Shown here: piece after piece, positions 53,032 through 61,403 of the stretch
Position numbering within the stretch: position 1 is the stretch's first letter
Layout: each line of letters starts with the position of its first letter
NCBI GenBank assembly: GCA_023212695.1
Contig: JALCCG010000020.1
Location: 1-64,000 of the forward strand
DNA length: 64,000 nt
Reading direction: 5' to 3'
Source of the DNA: Sporisorium sorghi
Lineage: Eukaryota > Basidiomycota > Ustilaginomycetes > Ustilaginales > Ustilaginaceae
Position numbers and translations under genes: made by a program
Notes under the pieces: model-generated
The model's database searches: none
Seen by the model: only the letters and a program-made list of their open reading frames with translations
What the model was told of the DNA's origin: nothing

Positions 53032-53853
53032 ATGTTGCAAGGAGAAGCCAAGCTTATCGTAGTTGTACTGGATGGATTAAGATACGATGCCGCCCGCAAG
53101 TATTTGGGATATATGGAGCATCTTGTTGAGCAGGGCGAGGCGAACTGCTACCGGGTACAATCCCAGCTGCCGAGTCTCTCGCGTCCGCTGTACGAAGTGC
53201 TGCTGACCGGCACGCACGTGGCGAGAAACGGGATCACGGCGAACCATATTGCGAGGTTGAGTCATGAACAGAGCGTGTTCCATCTCGCACGCGAGGCCGG
53301 ACTAAGGACTGCTGCGGCCGCGTATCATTGGGTAAGCGAGCTTTATAACAGCGCTCCATTTAACCCTGTCGCAGACCGCCATCAGCATGATGTCAGCAGG
53401 CTGATCCAGTATGGGCTGTTCTATTTCGAGGATTACTATCCTGACAGCCATCTGTTTATAGATGCCGAGCATTTGAGATCGACGTACGATCCGCATTTTT
53501 TATATATTCATTCTATGAATATCGACGACATGGGCCATAAGCATGGGGGTGAAAGCAAGGAATATGCCGGTTCTGTACGTGTTGTAGACGGTATATTGGC
53601 GACCTTGGTTCCTGCGTGGAGATTACAGGGATATCATGTGGTGGTCACGTCCGATCACGGGATGAATGCGATGGGTCATCATGGAGGAACCGAGCCTGAA
53701 GAACGGAATGTTCCGCTCTATGTGTTTGGCGAGTTGCCTTCACCTTCCTTGATGCCGGATCAGACAGGGGCAATATCACAGCTGCATTTGGCACCGTTGA
53801 TGTGCCATTATTTAGGAATCAAACCTTCGGAAGCGATGCTGGCATGGGATTAG
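53032..53853 (+). CDS. Compact alkaline-phosphatase-superfamily hydrolase
   Basis: A 273-residue metal-dependent phosphohydrolase of NPP/phosphonoacetate-hydrolase type. Metal and catalytic residues are all present: D14 (VVVLDGLRYD), nucleophile S50 (LPSLSRP, where NPP enzymes have Thr), D165 and H169 (DDMGHKHG), D208-H209 (SDHGM) and H217 (GHHGG). TGTHVARNGIT follows the nucleophile as in NPPs. It is much shorter than NPPs or PhnA (about 400 residues) and lacks an insert domain and signal peptide, so it acts in the cytoplasm. It should cleave a phosphodiester, phosphomonoester or phosphonate that the upstream importer delivers. Confidence 0.85.
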   Translation: MLQGEAKLIVVVLDGLRYDAARKYLGYMEHLVEQGEANCYRVQSQLPSLSRPLYEVLLTGTHVARNGITANHIARLSHEQSVFHLAREAGLRTAAAAYHWVSELYNSAPFNPVADRHQHDVSRLIQYGLFYFEDYYPDSHLFIDAEHLRSTYDPHFLYIHSMNIDDMGHKHGGESKEYAGSVRVVDGILATLVPAWRLQGYHVVVTSDHGMNAMGHHGGTEPEERNVPLYVFGELPSPSLMPDQTGAISQLHLAPLMCHYLGIKPSEAMLAWD

Positions 53854-53872
53854 ATCAAGGGGGATACGACTT

Positions 53873-54883
53873 ATGAAGGTAGATATGCATTTTCATCTGG
53901 AGGAAGGCCCTTATTCGCTGCGCTGGTTATCCCGTACTTTGCAGGCGCTTGCCTCTACAGAGCCTGAACGGGAGGCATCATTAGGCCATCATACACTGCA
54001 GTATGGGGAGGAAATGGCAAAGCTCCTGTCACGCAGAATACAGCAGGGCTGCTATAGTGAGGAATGGCTGGACCGCTATTTGAATACAGGGCGCAAAAGA
54101 GGGATCGGACAGTTTGGCGTGGTAGATCATTTATACCGTTTTCGGGAATGTCGGCCGTATTATGAGAGGCATATGCTGCTGGACGATACCCCTGTCGGGA
54201 GAATGCAGCAAGCGTGGCTGGATCAGGTATGCGTGGCTTCGCTTTCCGATTTTGTCCGCTTCGTAACAGAGGCAAAGGCCTCCAGACCGGATCTTGCCCT
54301 GGGAATCGAAGCCGATTTTTTTCCAGGTGGAGAACAGGAGCTGAGGGAAATTCTCGCAGGGTCCGAGTGGGATTACGTCATTGGGTCCGTTCACTTTTTG
54401 GACGGGTGGGGATTTGACAATCCTGAGACGAAGAGCAAATTTGAGGGGAGAGATCCGGTTCAGACCTATAAGCACTATTACGAGCTGTTAAGGCAGGCCT
54501 GCCTGTCGGGGCTGTTTCATATTATCGCCCATCCGGACAACCTCAAGGTATTCGGATTCCGGCCAGTTGACGAGAAGGAGTTGCTTCCTTATTACCGAAT
54601 GCTGGCGAAGGAAATGGTACAGAGCGGGGTCATTACCGAGATCAATACGGGACTTGCTTACCGTTACCCGATCGGGGAGAGCTGCCCGAGTCCGTTATTT
54701 CTCTCCGTGCTCGCTGAATATAAGGTTCCGCTTACTTTGTCCTCGGACGCGCATTTTCCGGATGATATCGGGATGCTGTTGGATCAGGCCAAAGCGGATG
54801 TTGAACGTATGGGTTATAAGGAGCTTGTGGCATTCAGAGACGGGAAGCGGATGTTGGTGCCGATAAATGGAGTCATATACTAG
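53873..54883 (+). CDS. PHP-domain phosphatase, HisJ-like
   Basis: A 336-residue PHP phosphoesterase. Ligands: DMHFHLEEGPYS (H6, H8, E10 or E11), GVVDHLYRF, LGIEADFFPG, YVIGSVHFLDGWGFDNPE, HIIAHPDNLKV and LSSDAHFPDDIG. The GSVHFLDG-type segment is typical of histidinol-phosphate phosphatases and related PHP monoesterases. No his operon is nearby; its place after the AP-type hydrolase suggests sequential removal of phosphate in one pathway. GGGGG lies 9 bases before the ATG. Last gene of the second operon. Confidence 0.88.
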   Translation: MKVDMHFHLEEGPYSLRWLSRTLQALASTEPEREASLGHHTLQYGEEMAKLLSRRIQQGCYSEEWLDRYLNTGRKRGIGQFGVVDHLYRFRECRPYYERHMLLDDTPVGRMQQAWLDQVCVASLSDFVRFVTEAKASRPDLALGIEADFFPGGEQELREILAGSEWDYVIGSVHFLDGWGFDNPETKSKFEGRDPVQTYKHYYELLRQACLSGLFHIIAHPDNLKVFGFRPVDEKELLPYYRMLAKEMVQSGVITEINTGLAYRYPIGESCPSPLFLSVLAEYKVPLTLSSDAHFPDDIGMLLDQAKADVERMGYKELVAFRDGKRMLVPINGVIY

Positions 54884-54898
54884 CAGAGGGGCTGTAAG

Positions 54899-54917
54899 TT
54901 GAACTGCACCCCGTCAA
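54899..54917 (-). repeat. Right copy of the inverted flank sequence
   Basis: TTGAACTGCACCCCGTCAA; its reverse complement matches the left copy at 35980-35996 apart from a two-base insertion and two substitutions. It begins 16 bases after the last gene of the phosphonate region. Confidence 0.35.
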
Positions 54918-54955
54918 GCAAACTGCATAAATAACTAGTAGGAGATAGAGAGGTC

Positions 54956-55014
54956 CAGTCGCGGTACCATTCGATTACGCGTTAATGACGCTGCTTTCGG
55001 AGGTACCGCCGCTG
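54956..55014. repeat. Nested hairpin between the phosphonate region and a beta-helix pseudogene
   Basis: CAGTCGCGGTACC pairs with GGTACCGCCGCTG (11 of 13), and GCGT/ACGC pairs inside the loop. A short TTTTAC follows, so it may end the upstream operon. No other feature in 54918-55016. Confidence 0.45.
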
Positions 55015-55016
55015 TT

Positions 55017-56063
55017 TTACTTCATCCCGACACCAATGTCGTAATTGTTAAAAACATTTAGGAAAGACAATAATGTCTGCGCGGTGTTTCCACTGAATAT
55101 AACGGAGGCAAATACCGTTAAATTGGCGAGCATATCAATAAATATAACTTCCGCCGTCCCCAGCCGCGGTATTATTTATGATTTCAGCGCCGGCAATCGA
55201 AACGAGCGAGCCATTGGCGATGATAGCGCCGCCGTCCATGAATGCGATGTTATAGCAATTATGCCGCCGCCATTGTTGTCCGCCGTATTGTTGCTTATTT
55301 CACTGTTTTGAATTGTAACGATGGTGTCAAACGCGTTTATACCTCCTGCGTCACCGAAAGCCAACACGGTAGAATTAGCGATGATTTTCCCTCCGTTAAT
55401 GGTAAGGATGCAACCGAGCCTGGTCCCTCCCGCTATTGTGGTAATACCGCCACCGCTGTTGTTCGCACGGATGCCTGTTATTTCCCCACCGTTCATCTCG
55501 ATGTCACAGCCCGCGGCAAAGACGCCATCACCACTACCGGCTTGGCAGTTTTCTATGAGCGCGGCGTTCATGATCAGACTGCTTCTACTGATATTGCCCT
55601 GAACCAGGAGGCCGCCACCGTTGCCACTGTTCCTGCAATTGGTAATTATGCAGCCGTCAAGCGTTAGGGAACAACCGGAGCCGAAAATTAAAATGCCGCC
55701 GCCTGTTCCTCCGCCATCAAGGATGATACCAACACCTATGGTCATCGACCTCCGGTTAAACTGCCGTTTGTTAACGTTGAAAAGTGACGAAAACTTCCTC
55801 CATTTGTAATCGCAAGTGTAACACTATTATTGCCGCTGCTATTTATCAGGTTAATTGTGATATTTTGTTGTATCATAACACCGCTGCTGAAATTGATGTC
55901 GTTTTATATAAAAAAAATTGAATATATCTCCGTCTTGCGCGCTCAGTAATGCCGCTATAATATCATTAAAGTTAAAACATTAACATTTACAATCATTTTT
56001 AAATGTCACCCCTTTATAGAAAATTAATGTAGAATGTGAACCGGTCAATTTTGGACTAGACAT
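55017..56063 (-). pseudogene. Broken right-handed beta-helix repeat protein gene
   Basis: Reading the minus strand from ATG 56063 (AAAGGATG upstream) gives MSSPKLTGSHSTLIFYKGVT, then an in-frame TAA near 55988 and FNFNDIIAALLSAQDGD. The reading frame then changes near 55910 (an A7 run), near 55748, near 55246 and near 55150, each time continuing a convincing beta-helix: NSSGNNSVTLAITNGG, GIILDGGGTGGGILIFG, GGAIIANGSLVSIAG, and LTVFASVIFSGNTAQ to a stop at 55017. The open part, 55176-55745, carries five or more rungs of the form I-x-N-x-x-x-x-x-G-G-G. The full gene would encode about 345 residues, typical of bacterial surface beta-strand repeat proteins. No signal peptide. Confidence 0.75.
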
Positions 56064-56465
56064 AACAAAGCATCCTTTTAAATTAACCTAAATAAAATTA
56101 TATACCAGAGGGGTGCTACCTGTTCACTGGACTATCGCTTGTCGCATTGTCAGTGAAGGAGGGGCAAGCTAACGCAAGTGAAGCGATAGAGACTCATGAG
56201 AATGCACGGGGGCCGACAAGGTGAAAAATTGGAAGGCTACAGTAGATTTTCAGCAAGCGGATCTGGATCAGGGTCATGGGAGACTGATCGTCAGGTACGG
56301 CTCTTTCTTAGATATCAGAAAGTATAAACTTCGGAGGATCTGCTGCATGATATCACAAGAAAAACTACCGCTAAATGCGGTCTGTCTTCTTTGAGAGTAC
56401 GTCGATAGACGTTTTTCTTTCATGAGGTCGTCGCCTCGGATCACCGGCAAATCTTTGCGTTTACT
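56064..56465. other. Non-coding or decayed stretch
   Basis: No intact gene. A plus-strand frame at 56130-56223 reads like a signal peptide (LFTGLSLVALSVKEGQANAS) and stops; after a shift at 56220, VKNWKATVDFQQADLDQGHG runs about 40 more residues. That suggests a second small decayed secreted-protein gene. CTTTCT...AGAAAG (about 56307-56327) is a small inverted repeat. A hairpin near 56403-56415 lies just before the DoxX end. Confidence 0.3.
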
Positions 56466-56858
56466 TTAGGCTTTGTTCTTCTTGCTAAACAATGAATCAA
56501 CCGAGAGCAGGCTGCTGCCGCTAAGGGCAAGATGAACAGCCATTGCGAGCAGCGCTATATCCAGTTCATAGCCACCCAGGAAGCCCATGCCCAGCTTGGC
56601 CTGAAAAATAGCGACGATTAGTACGACACCCAGAACTAGGGAAGCAATTCTCGTTCCCAAACCGATAATCAGCGCAATGCCACCCACAATTTCGATAATG
56701 GCGACAACGGTAGCCATAAATGCAGGGATACCCAAACTTGCGAAGAATCCTTCGATATTTCCGATGCCGCTCTGGAACTTATCCAAACCGTGAGCCAAAA
56801 AGATGACCCCCAGTATAACCCGAATAATGAATGTGCCCGTAGAAGAATAACTACGCAT
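56466..56858 (-). CDS. DoxX-family membrane protein
   Basis: A 130-residue protein with four helices. IRVILGVIFLAHGLDKF is the N-terminal DoxX motif, and IIEIVGGIALIIGLGTRIAS, then YELDIALLAMAVHLAL, complete the family. B. subtilis relatives (MhqP, CatD) are induced by quinones and catechols. AAGGAG lies 12 bases before ATG 56858 (slightly long); the frame is open to 56900. Confidence 0.88.
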   Translation of the reverse strand: MRSYSSTGTFIIRVILGVIFLAHGLDKFQSGIGNIEGFFASLGIPAFMATVVAIIEIVGGIALIIGLGTRIASLVLGVVLIVAIFQAKLGMGFLGGYELDIALLAMAVHLALSGSSLLSVDSLFSKKNKA

Positions 56859-56897
56859 GAAATGTAACAACTCCTTATCTTTGTTTTGAAATGTTAT

Positions 56898-56918
56898 CAA
56901 CTAACTTTTATATAGTTG
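56898..56918. promoter_or_regulatory. Inverted repeat downstream of the DoxX promoter
   Basis: CAACTA-N9-TAGTTG, exact 6-bp arms, lies about where transcription would start, a position suited to a MarR/HxlR-type repressor. Confidence 0.4.
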
Positions 56919-56931
56919 AAACTCAAGTTGT

Positions 56932-56961
56932 ATCATACTCAATAATGCTATTGAATGTCAA
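56932..56961 (-). promoter_or_regulatory. Putative promoter of the DoxX gene
   Basis: On the minus strand TTGACA (56961-56956), 18-base spacer, TATGAT (56937-56932). Confidence 0.55.
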
Positions 56962-56993
56962 GTAACTAACTAAAAATAATCTGATTTTACAAT

Positions 56994-58085
56994 TTAGTGT
57001 CTGGGCCGGTATTCAGTCGGCGACTGTCCGGTCCAGCGGCGGAATTGCCTTGAAAAGTGGCTGGCGGAGCGAAACCCGAGTTTGTCGGCGATCGCGGTCA
57101 TCGGCAGATGGGTCGTGATAAGCAGCTCCTTGNNNNNNNNNNNNNNNNNNNNNNNNNNNNNNNNNNNNNNNNNNNNNNNNNNNNNNNNNNNNNNNNNNNN
57201 NNNNNNNNNNNNNNNNNNNNNNNNNNNNNNNAAGTGGCTGGCGGAGCGAAACCCGAGTTTGTCGGCGATCGCGGTCATCGGCAGATGGGTCGTGATAAGC
57301 AGCTCCTTGGCCAAGCTGAGCTTTTGACGGCTGATATATTGTCTTGGCGATATTCCATAGACTTGGCGAAACAATTTGCTGCATTGGCTGCGGCTTAAAT
57401 TAAGCTCTTTGGACACCGCCGCGACAGATATCTCCTCGGTGAGCCCCGAGGATAGTTTCTCTTCAATGGCATGAGCCGCATCGGCTGCAAGCAAGGAAGA
57501 CGGTTTGTGAGTGCCCGCTGCAGCCGGTAAGGATTGTCGTGGCTTGAGTGTTTCCTGCATCTTCAGGAGAGAGAGCACATCATGAATGATAAGCAGGGTA
57601 TAGGATTGGAGCAGCAGCCTGTCTTCAAAGGTGAGATTGTACTCGGCTTTCGGGTTCTCCGGATGAAGTGAATGAGCTGGCGGCTGACTGCGCCGAACGA
57701 TCTCCTCCAACTCATGGACGTATGCGTTCAGTTTGCTGCGCTCGCTTTCATGCTGGCGAATATGGCGGTAAGGGGCAGCGGATAATGAGCTCCGAATTTC
57801 CGTATCATCGAGATCAAAATGAACATTGAAGTATCCATACTGCTTATTGGACAGATTAGAGGTTTGATGGGGTACCCCGGATTTGATCAGAAGCCATTCC
57901 CCTTGCCGAAGCGTAATGGATTCCCGGTGAATTTCCTGCAAGACCTCGCCTTCCAGACAGTACAGCAGCTCGAACAGGTGATGATGATGCCTCGGATAAC
58001 TCCAGCCAGGTGGCTGGATATCAAAATGGCATCCGGTTACCTGAAGCGTGTGAATGATATTGGGAAAGCGGAATGTAATATCCAT
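56994..58085 (-). CDS. AraC-family transcriptional regulator, interrupted by assembly gap
   Basis: The N-terminal cupin domain shows HFDIQPPGWSYPRHHHHLFEL and REGEWLLIKSGVPHQT-like HLRQGEWLLI. The C-terminal AraC domain has VAAVSKELNLSRSQCSKLFR, GISPRQYISRQKLSLAKELL and MTAIADKLGFRSASHFSRQF. The gap 57133-57231 and the flanking duplication insert 59 codons in frame; without them the protein is 304 residues and normal. ATG 58085 is chosen (AAAGGAG 9 bases upstream) over ATG 58109. Divergent from the GH35 gene, so probably its activator. Confidence 0.85.
   Translation of the reverse strand: MDITFRFPNIIHTLQVTGCHFDIQPPGWSYPRHHHHLFELLYCLEGEVLQEIHRESITLRQGEWLLIKSGVPHQTSNLSNKQYGYFNVHFDLDDTEIRSSLSAAPYRHIRQHESERSKLNAYVHELEEIVRRSQPPAHSLHPENPKAEYNLTFEDRLLLQSYTLLIIHDVLSLLKMQETLKPRQSLPAAAGTHKPSSLLAADAAHAIEEKLSSGLTEEISVAAVSKELNLSRSQCSKLFRQVYGISPRQYISRQKLSLAKELLITTHLPMTAIADKLGFRSASHXXXXXXXXXXXXXXXXXXXXXXXXXXXXXXXXXXKELLITTHLPMTAIADKLGFRSASHFSRQFRRWTGQSPTEYRPRH
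57055..57309. other. Scaffold gap with 78-bp identical flanks
   Basis: Bases 57133-57231 are 99 N. The 78 bases before (57055-57132) and after (57232-57309) are identical, so two contigs overlap here and were joined with N rather than merged. Confidence 0.9.
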
Positions 58086-58213
58086 AGCAGCGGGCTCCTT
58101 TTTTAGCATCTTTCACTCTAATATGTATGCCCTCTATTTTATCATATTAAGTTCATGACATCGTGAGAATTTGACACAAAAGGTATAGAGAATGATCCAT
58201 TTGGAGATTGAGC

Positions 58214-58227
58214 AGAAAGCGCTTTTG
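58214..58227 (+). promoter_or_regulatory. cre-like palindrome upstream of the beta-galactosidase
   Basis: AGAAAGCGCTTTTG has the perfect core AAAGCGCTTT and matches the cre consensus at 11 of 14 positions. It lies 60 bases before the GH35 start. No clear -10 is seen. Confidence 0.4.
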
Positions 58228-58286
58228 ATAGATGATAGCAGTGTGTGGTGAAATTGAAATGATATGAATCATGGAGGGAATATAAG

Positions 58287-60050
58287 ATGCAGCCTCAATT
58301 GAAAGCGATAAATCAACAGTTCGTGTTAGGGGATGAACCGATTCAGATTCTGTCAGGTGCTGTTCACTATTTTCGTATCGTTCCGGAATATTGGGAAGAC
58401 CGGTTGATGAAGCTTAAAGCGTGTGGGTTCAACACCGTGGAGACCTATATTCCGTGGAATTTGCATGAGCCCAAGGAAGGGCAATTTACGTTTGATGGCA
58501 TAGCTGACTTGGAAGGATTTGTCCAAATAGCCGGTCATCTGGGGCTGCACGTGATCCTGCGGCCAAGTCCTTATATATGTGCAGAATGGGAATTCGGCGG
58601 GCTTCCTGCCTGGCTGCTGCAGTATCCGGATATTCATCTGCGATGTATGGACCCCGTCTATTTGGAGAAGGTTGACCACTATTACGATGAACTGATTCCA
58701 CGAATAGTTCCGCTGTTGACCTCCAAGGGAGGTCCGGTAATTGCGATTCAGATTGAGAATGAGTACGGCAGTTATGGAAATGATACGGCCTATCTGGAAT
58801 ATTTAAAAGACGGCTTGTCCGCGCGTGGCGTGGATGTATTGCTGTTCACTTCAGATGGTCCTACGGATGGCATGCTGCAGGGGGGAACCGTACCGAACGT
58901 GCTTGCAACCGTCAATTTCGGATCCAGACCCGGGGAAGCTTTCGCTAAACTGCAAGAGTACCGGACAGAAGATCCTCTTATGTGCATGGAATACTGGAAC
59001 GGATGGTTTGATCATTGGCTGAAACCGCATCATACGCGGAGCTCCGAGGAGGTTGCCCAGGTATTCGAGGAGATGCTTCGCCTGAATGCATCCGTGAATT
59101 TTTACATGTTTCATGGCGGAACGAATTTCGGATTCTACAACGGAGCGAATGATCAAGAGAAATATGAACCGACAGTCACCAGCTATGATTATGATGCTCC
59201 ACTCTCGGAATGCGGGGATGCAACCGCTAAATATGAGGCCGTTCGCAGTGCGATTGTTAAGCATCAGGGGCTTGAGATTGCGGATTTGCCCAATCTGCCT
59301 CCACCTTCGGTGAAGAAAAGTTATGGCTCTGTTCGCATGACGCATTATGCCGACTTACTGGAGCAGTTGCCGGTACTGTCGGAGCAGGTGAAACGCACAA
59401 CGCCTGTTCCTATGGAGTTGTTGGGTCAAAGTTATGGGTTCATTGTGTATTCAACGGTGGTTTCGGGTCCGCGTCAGGGTGAATTCTTGCATCTGCAAGA
59501 GGTGCATGACCGGGCTCAGGTATTCTTGAATGGTATTTATCAGGGTACCGTTGAGCGCTGGAATCCTCAAGCCTTGCAACTCGATATTCCGGCAGCCGGG
59601 GCGAAGCTGGAGATTGTTGTCGAGAATATGGGGCGGGTTAACTATGGTCCGAAACTGAAGGACTATAAGGGCATCACGGAGGGAGCTCGGATGAACAACC
59701 AGTTCCTGTTCGACTGGAGCATCTATCCGCTGCCGTTAGAGAATCCGAATACGGCATCGTTCCAAGCGCTGGAAGGTGCATTGGATCAGCAGGATCGGCC
59801 TACCTTCTATACCGGCGAATTCACAGTGGATGAAATCGGCGATACATTCATCCGTCTGGATGGATGGGGAAAAGGCGTAGTATGGATCAATGGCTTCAAT
59901 CTGGGACGCTATTGGAAGGAAGGGCCGCAGGCAACACTTTATGTGCCTGGACCGCTGCTGAAGCAGGGTCGCAATGCAATCACGGTATTTGAACTGCATC
60001 ATTCCGGCGATGCGTGCGTCCATCTTGTTGATAAGCCCGATCTGGGCTGA
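58287..60050 (+). CDS. Beta-galactosidase, GH35
   Basis: A 587-residue intracellular enzyme that removes terminal beta-galactosyl groups. SGAVHYFRIVPEYWEDRLMK is the first signature. The acid/base is E159 in the GH35 motif GGPVIAIQIENEYGSYG, and the nucleophile is E235 in CMEYWNGWFDHW. NFYMFHGGTNFGFYNGAN follows. Two beta-sandwich domains (about 390-580) end with the FIRLDGWGKGVVWINGFNLG type strand. No signal peptide. Divergent from the AraC gene, with a terminator after it. Confidence 0.94.
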   Translation: MQPQLKAINQQFVLGDEPIQILSGAVHYFRIVPEYWEDRLMKLKACGFNTVETYIPWNLHEPKEGQFTFDGIADLEGFVQIAGHLGLHVILRPSPYICAEWEFGGLPAWLLQYPDIHLRCMDPVYLEKVDHYYDELIPRIVPLLTSKGGPVIAIQIENEYGSYGNDTAYLEYLKDGLSARGVDVLLFTSDGPTDGMLQGGTVPNVLATVNFGSRPGEAFAKLQEYRTEDPLMCMEYWNGWFDHWLKPHHTRSSEEVAQVFEEMLRLNASVNFYMFHGGTNFGFYNGANDQEKYEPTVTSYDYDAPLSECGDATAKYEAVRSAIVKHQGLEIADLPNLPPPSVKKSYGSVRMTHYADLLEQLPVLSEQVKRTTPVPMELLGQSYGFIVYSTVVSGPRQGEFLHLQEVHDRAQVFLNGIYQGTVERWNPQALQLDIPAAGAKLEIVVENMGRVNYGPKLKDYKGITEGARMNNQFLFDWSIYPLPLENPNTASFQALEGALDQQDRPTFYTGEFTVDEIGDTFIRLDGWGKGVVWINGFNLGRYWKEGPQATLYVPGPLLKQGRNAITVFELHHSGDACVHLVDKPDLG

Positions 60051-60060
60051 GAAAAAGGAA

Positions 60061-60104
60061 AAGGGAGCCGCCCGAATCGATTTTCGGGCTGGCTCCCTTT
60101 TTTC
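60061..60104. terminator. Bidirectional terminator
   Basis: AAGGGAGCC-G-CCCGAA and TTCGGG-CT-GGCTCCCTT form an imperfect 15-bp stem, with TTTTTT after it on the plus strand and A-rich sequence before it. Between GH35 and the minus-strand MFS gene. Confidence 0.85.
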
Positions 60105-60120
60105 TTCTAAAGCTGCGTAA

Positions 60121-61374
60121 TTAGATCAATTGCTTGCGAACCCTTAAATAGCGATACAAGACGATGCCGAACAGCGAGCACAGCACCGCGCATAATCCGA
60201 TGAAGCCATAGCCGGCTTGGAGTCCTCTCAGCAGACCCAGCTCCGTTTCGCTGCCATACATCTGTTTGAAGCCGTTCGTAATGGCACCGATTGCGTAATT
60301 GCCAATGACGCTGCCAATCCCCATCATGGTGACGATAAACGTGATGGCGGTATCGCTTTCTCTTGGATATCTTTTGGCAATCAAAGCCATAACTGTCGGA
60401 TAAATCGGAGCGATTCCGATACCGGCTGCCGCGAACAGGAAGGCGTAGGATTCCCCGCCAAAGATCGCGATAAAAGTACATACTCCGGTCAGAGCAGACA
60501 GAATGATAATCGATAGAGTGAAACCGATCCGGTCCGTGATCGGGCCCAGCAGCAGACGCGCAGCCGAGAAACAGAGAAAGAACGCGGATAACATTCCAGC
60601 CGCTGCGGTTGGCTCCCAATTGTACGATTTTTCAAGAAAGTTGACGAGCCACCCGCCGACGGCCATCTCCGAGACAACACCGAAGGAGAGGATCATGACA
60701 ACAAGCCACAGGGCAGGATCTCTGACCAATTGTTTCAGTGGAACGCGTTCCGTCTCGGACAGGTCATCCCCGGGAAATTTGCTCATCAATGCCGGGATCA
60801 TCGGCAGTACGGATAACATAAGCATAGCCAGGTACATTCCCCGCCAGTCCAGCGTGTGATTCCATACGGTTACGGTCATTAAGCCGGATGCAATCATCGG
60901 TGCCACCGTTGAACTAATCCCGTAGAAGAAATGGGACAGGTTCATCATCGTACCGGTATTTCGCACAAAAATCCGGGCTGCCAAGATCGCAAGTCCAATC
61001 TCGAGCATGCCGTTTCCTATGTACATTAAGAAGTAGGATGCGGTAAACATCGGGTAGCTGTGTGACAGAAAAATAAACACGCCGGAAATCGCCATTGATC
61101 CAAAGGCAGCCATGCTGACCCATTTGATCCCGATCTTGCGGGTTAACAGGGCAGTGAAGGAGCAAGCGATCAAATATCCGAGTGCATTCAGCGACAGCAA
61201 TGTGCCGATCTGCATTTCGTCCAGACGAAAATCGAATTGAATTCTGGGTATGGCGGGTCCTTTAATATTTTCCGATATCCCGAAAATGATAAAGCCGAGA
61301 AATATGGTTGCCAAATGGAGGGTGTAATCCTTGCTGAATTTCGGTTTTGCTTTCGTTCGAAGGTCAGTATTCAC
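60121..61374 (-). CDS. MFS transporter, sugar-transporter-like
   Basis: A 417-residue, twelve-helix carrier. TLLSLNALGYLIACSFTALL is in the first half, with the loop motif L-T-R-K-I-G-I-K-W-V. The second half includes GMLSAFFLCFSAARLLLGPI, TDRIGF and KRYPRESDTAITFIVTMMGIG, resembling FucP/YbjJ-type sugar carriers. GTG 61374 is chosen because GGGGAATAACC precedes it; the frame is open to 61479 but overlaps a decayed regulator. Substrate unknown. Confidence 0.82.
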   Translation of the reverse strand: MNTDLRTKAKPKFSKDYTLHLATIFLGFIIFGISENIKGPAIPRIQFDFRLDEMQIGTLLSLNALGYLIACSFTALLTRKIGIKWVSMAAFGSMAISGVFIFLSHSYPMFTASYFLMYIGNGMLEIGLAILAARIFVRNTGTMMNLSHFFYGISSTVAPMIASGLMTVTVWNHTLDWRGMYLAMLMLSVLPMIPALMSKFPGDDLSETERVPLKQLVRDPALWLVVMILSFGVVSEMAVGGWLVNFLEKSYNWEPTAAAGMLSAFFLCFSAARLLLGPITDRIGFTLSIIILSALTGVCTFIAIFGGESYAFLFAAAGIGIAPIYPTVMALIAKRYPRESDTAITFIVTMMGIGSVIGNYAIGAITNGFKQMYGSETELGLLRGLQAGYGFIGLCAVLCSLFGIVLYRYLRVRKQLI

Positions 61375-61403
61375 GGTTATTCCCCAATCATCATCGTTGA
61401 ATT

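Noticed and set aside
54956..55014. Possible T-box leader because of GGTACCGC
   Set aside because: The AGGGTGGNACCGCG T-box sequence is not matched, no specifier-loop architecture is visible, and no synthetase or amino acid gene follows.
55242..55667. Plus-strand frame of 141 codons
   Set aside because: Antisense of the beta-helix pseudogene; the minus strand carries the repeats.
57055..57309. Genuine tandem duplication of the AraC recognition region
   Set aside because: The copies are exactly identical and separated only by N, which is how an unmerged contig overlap looks.
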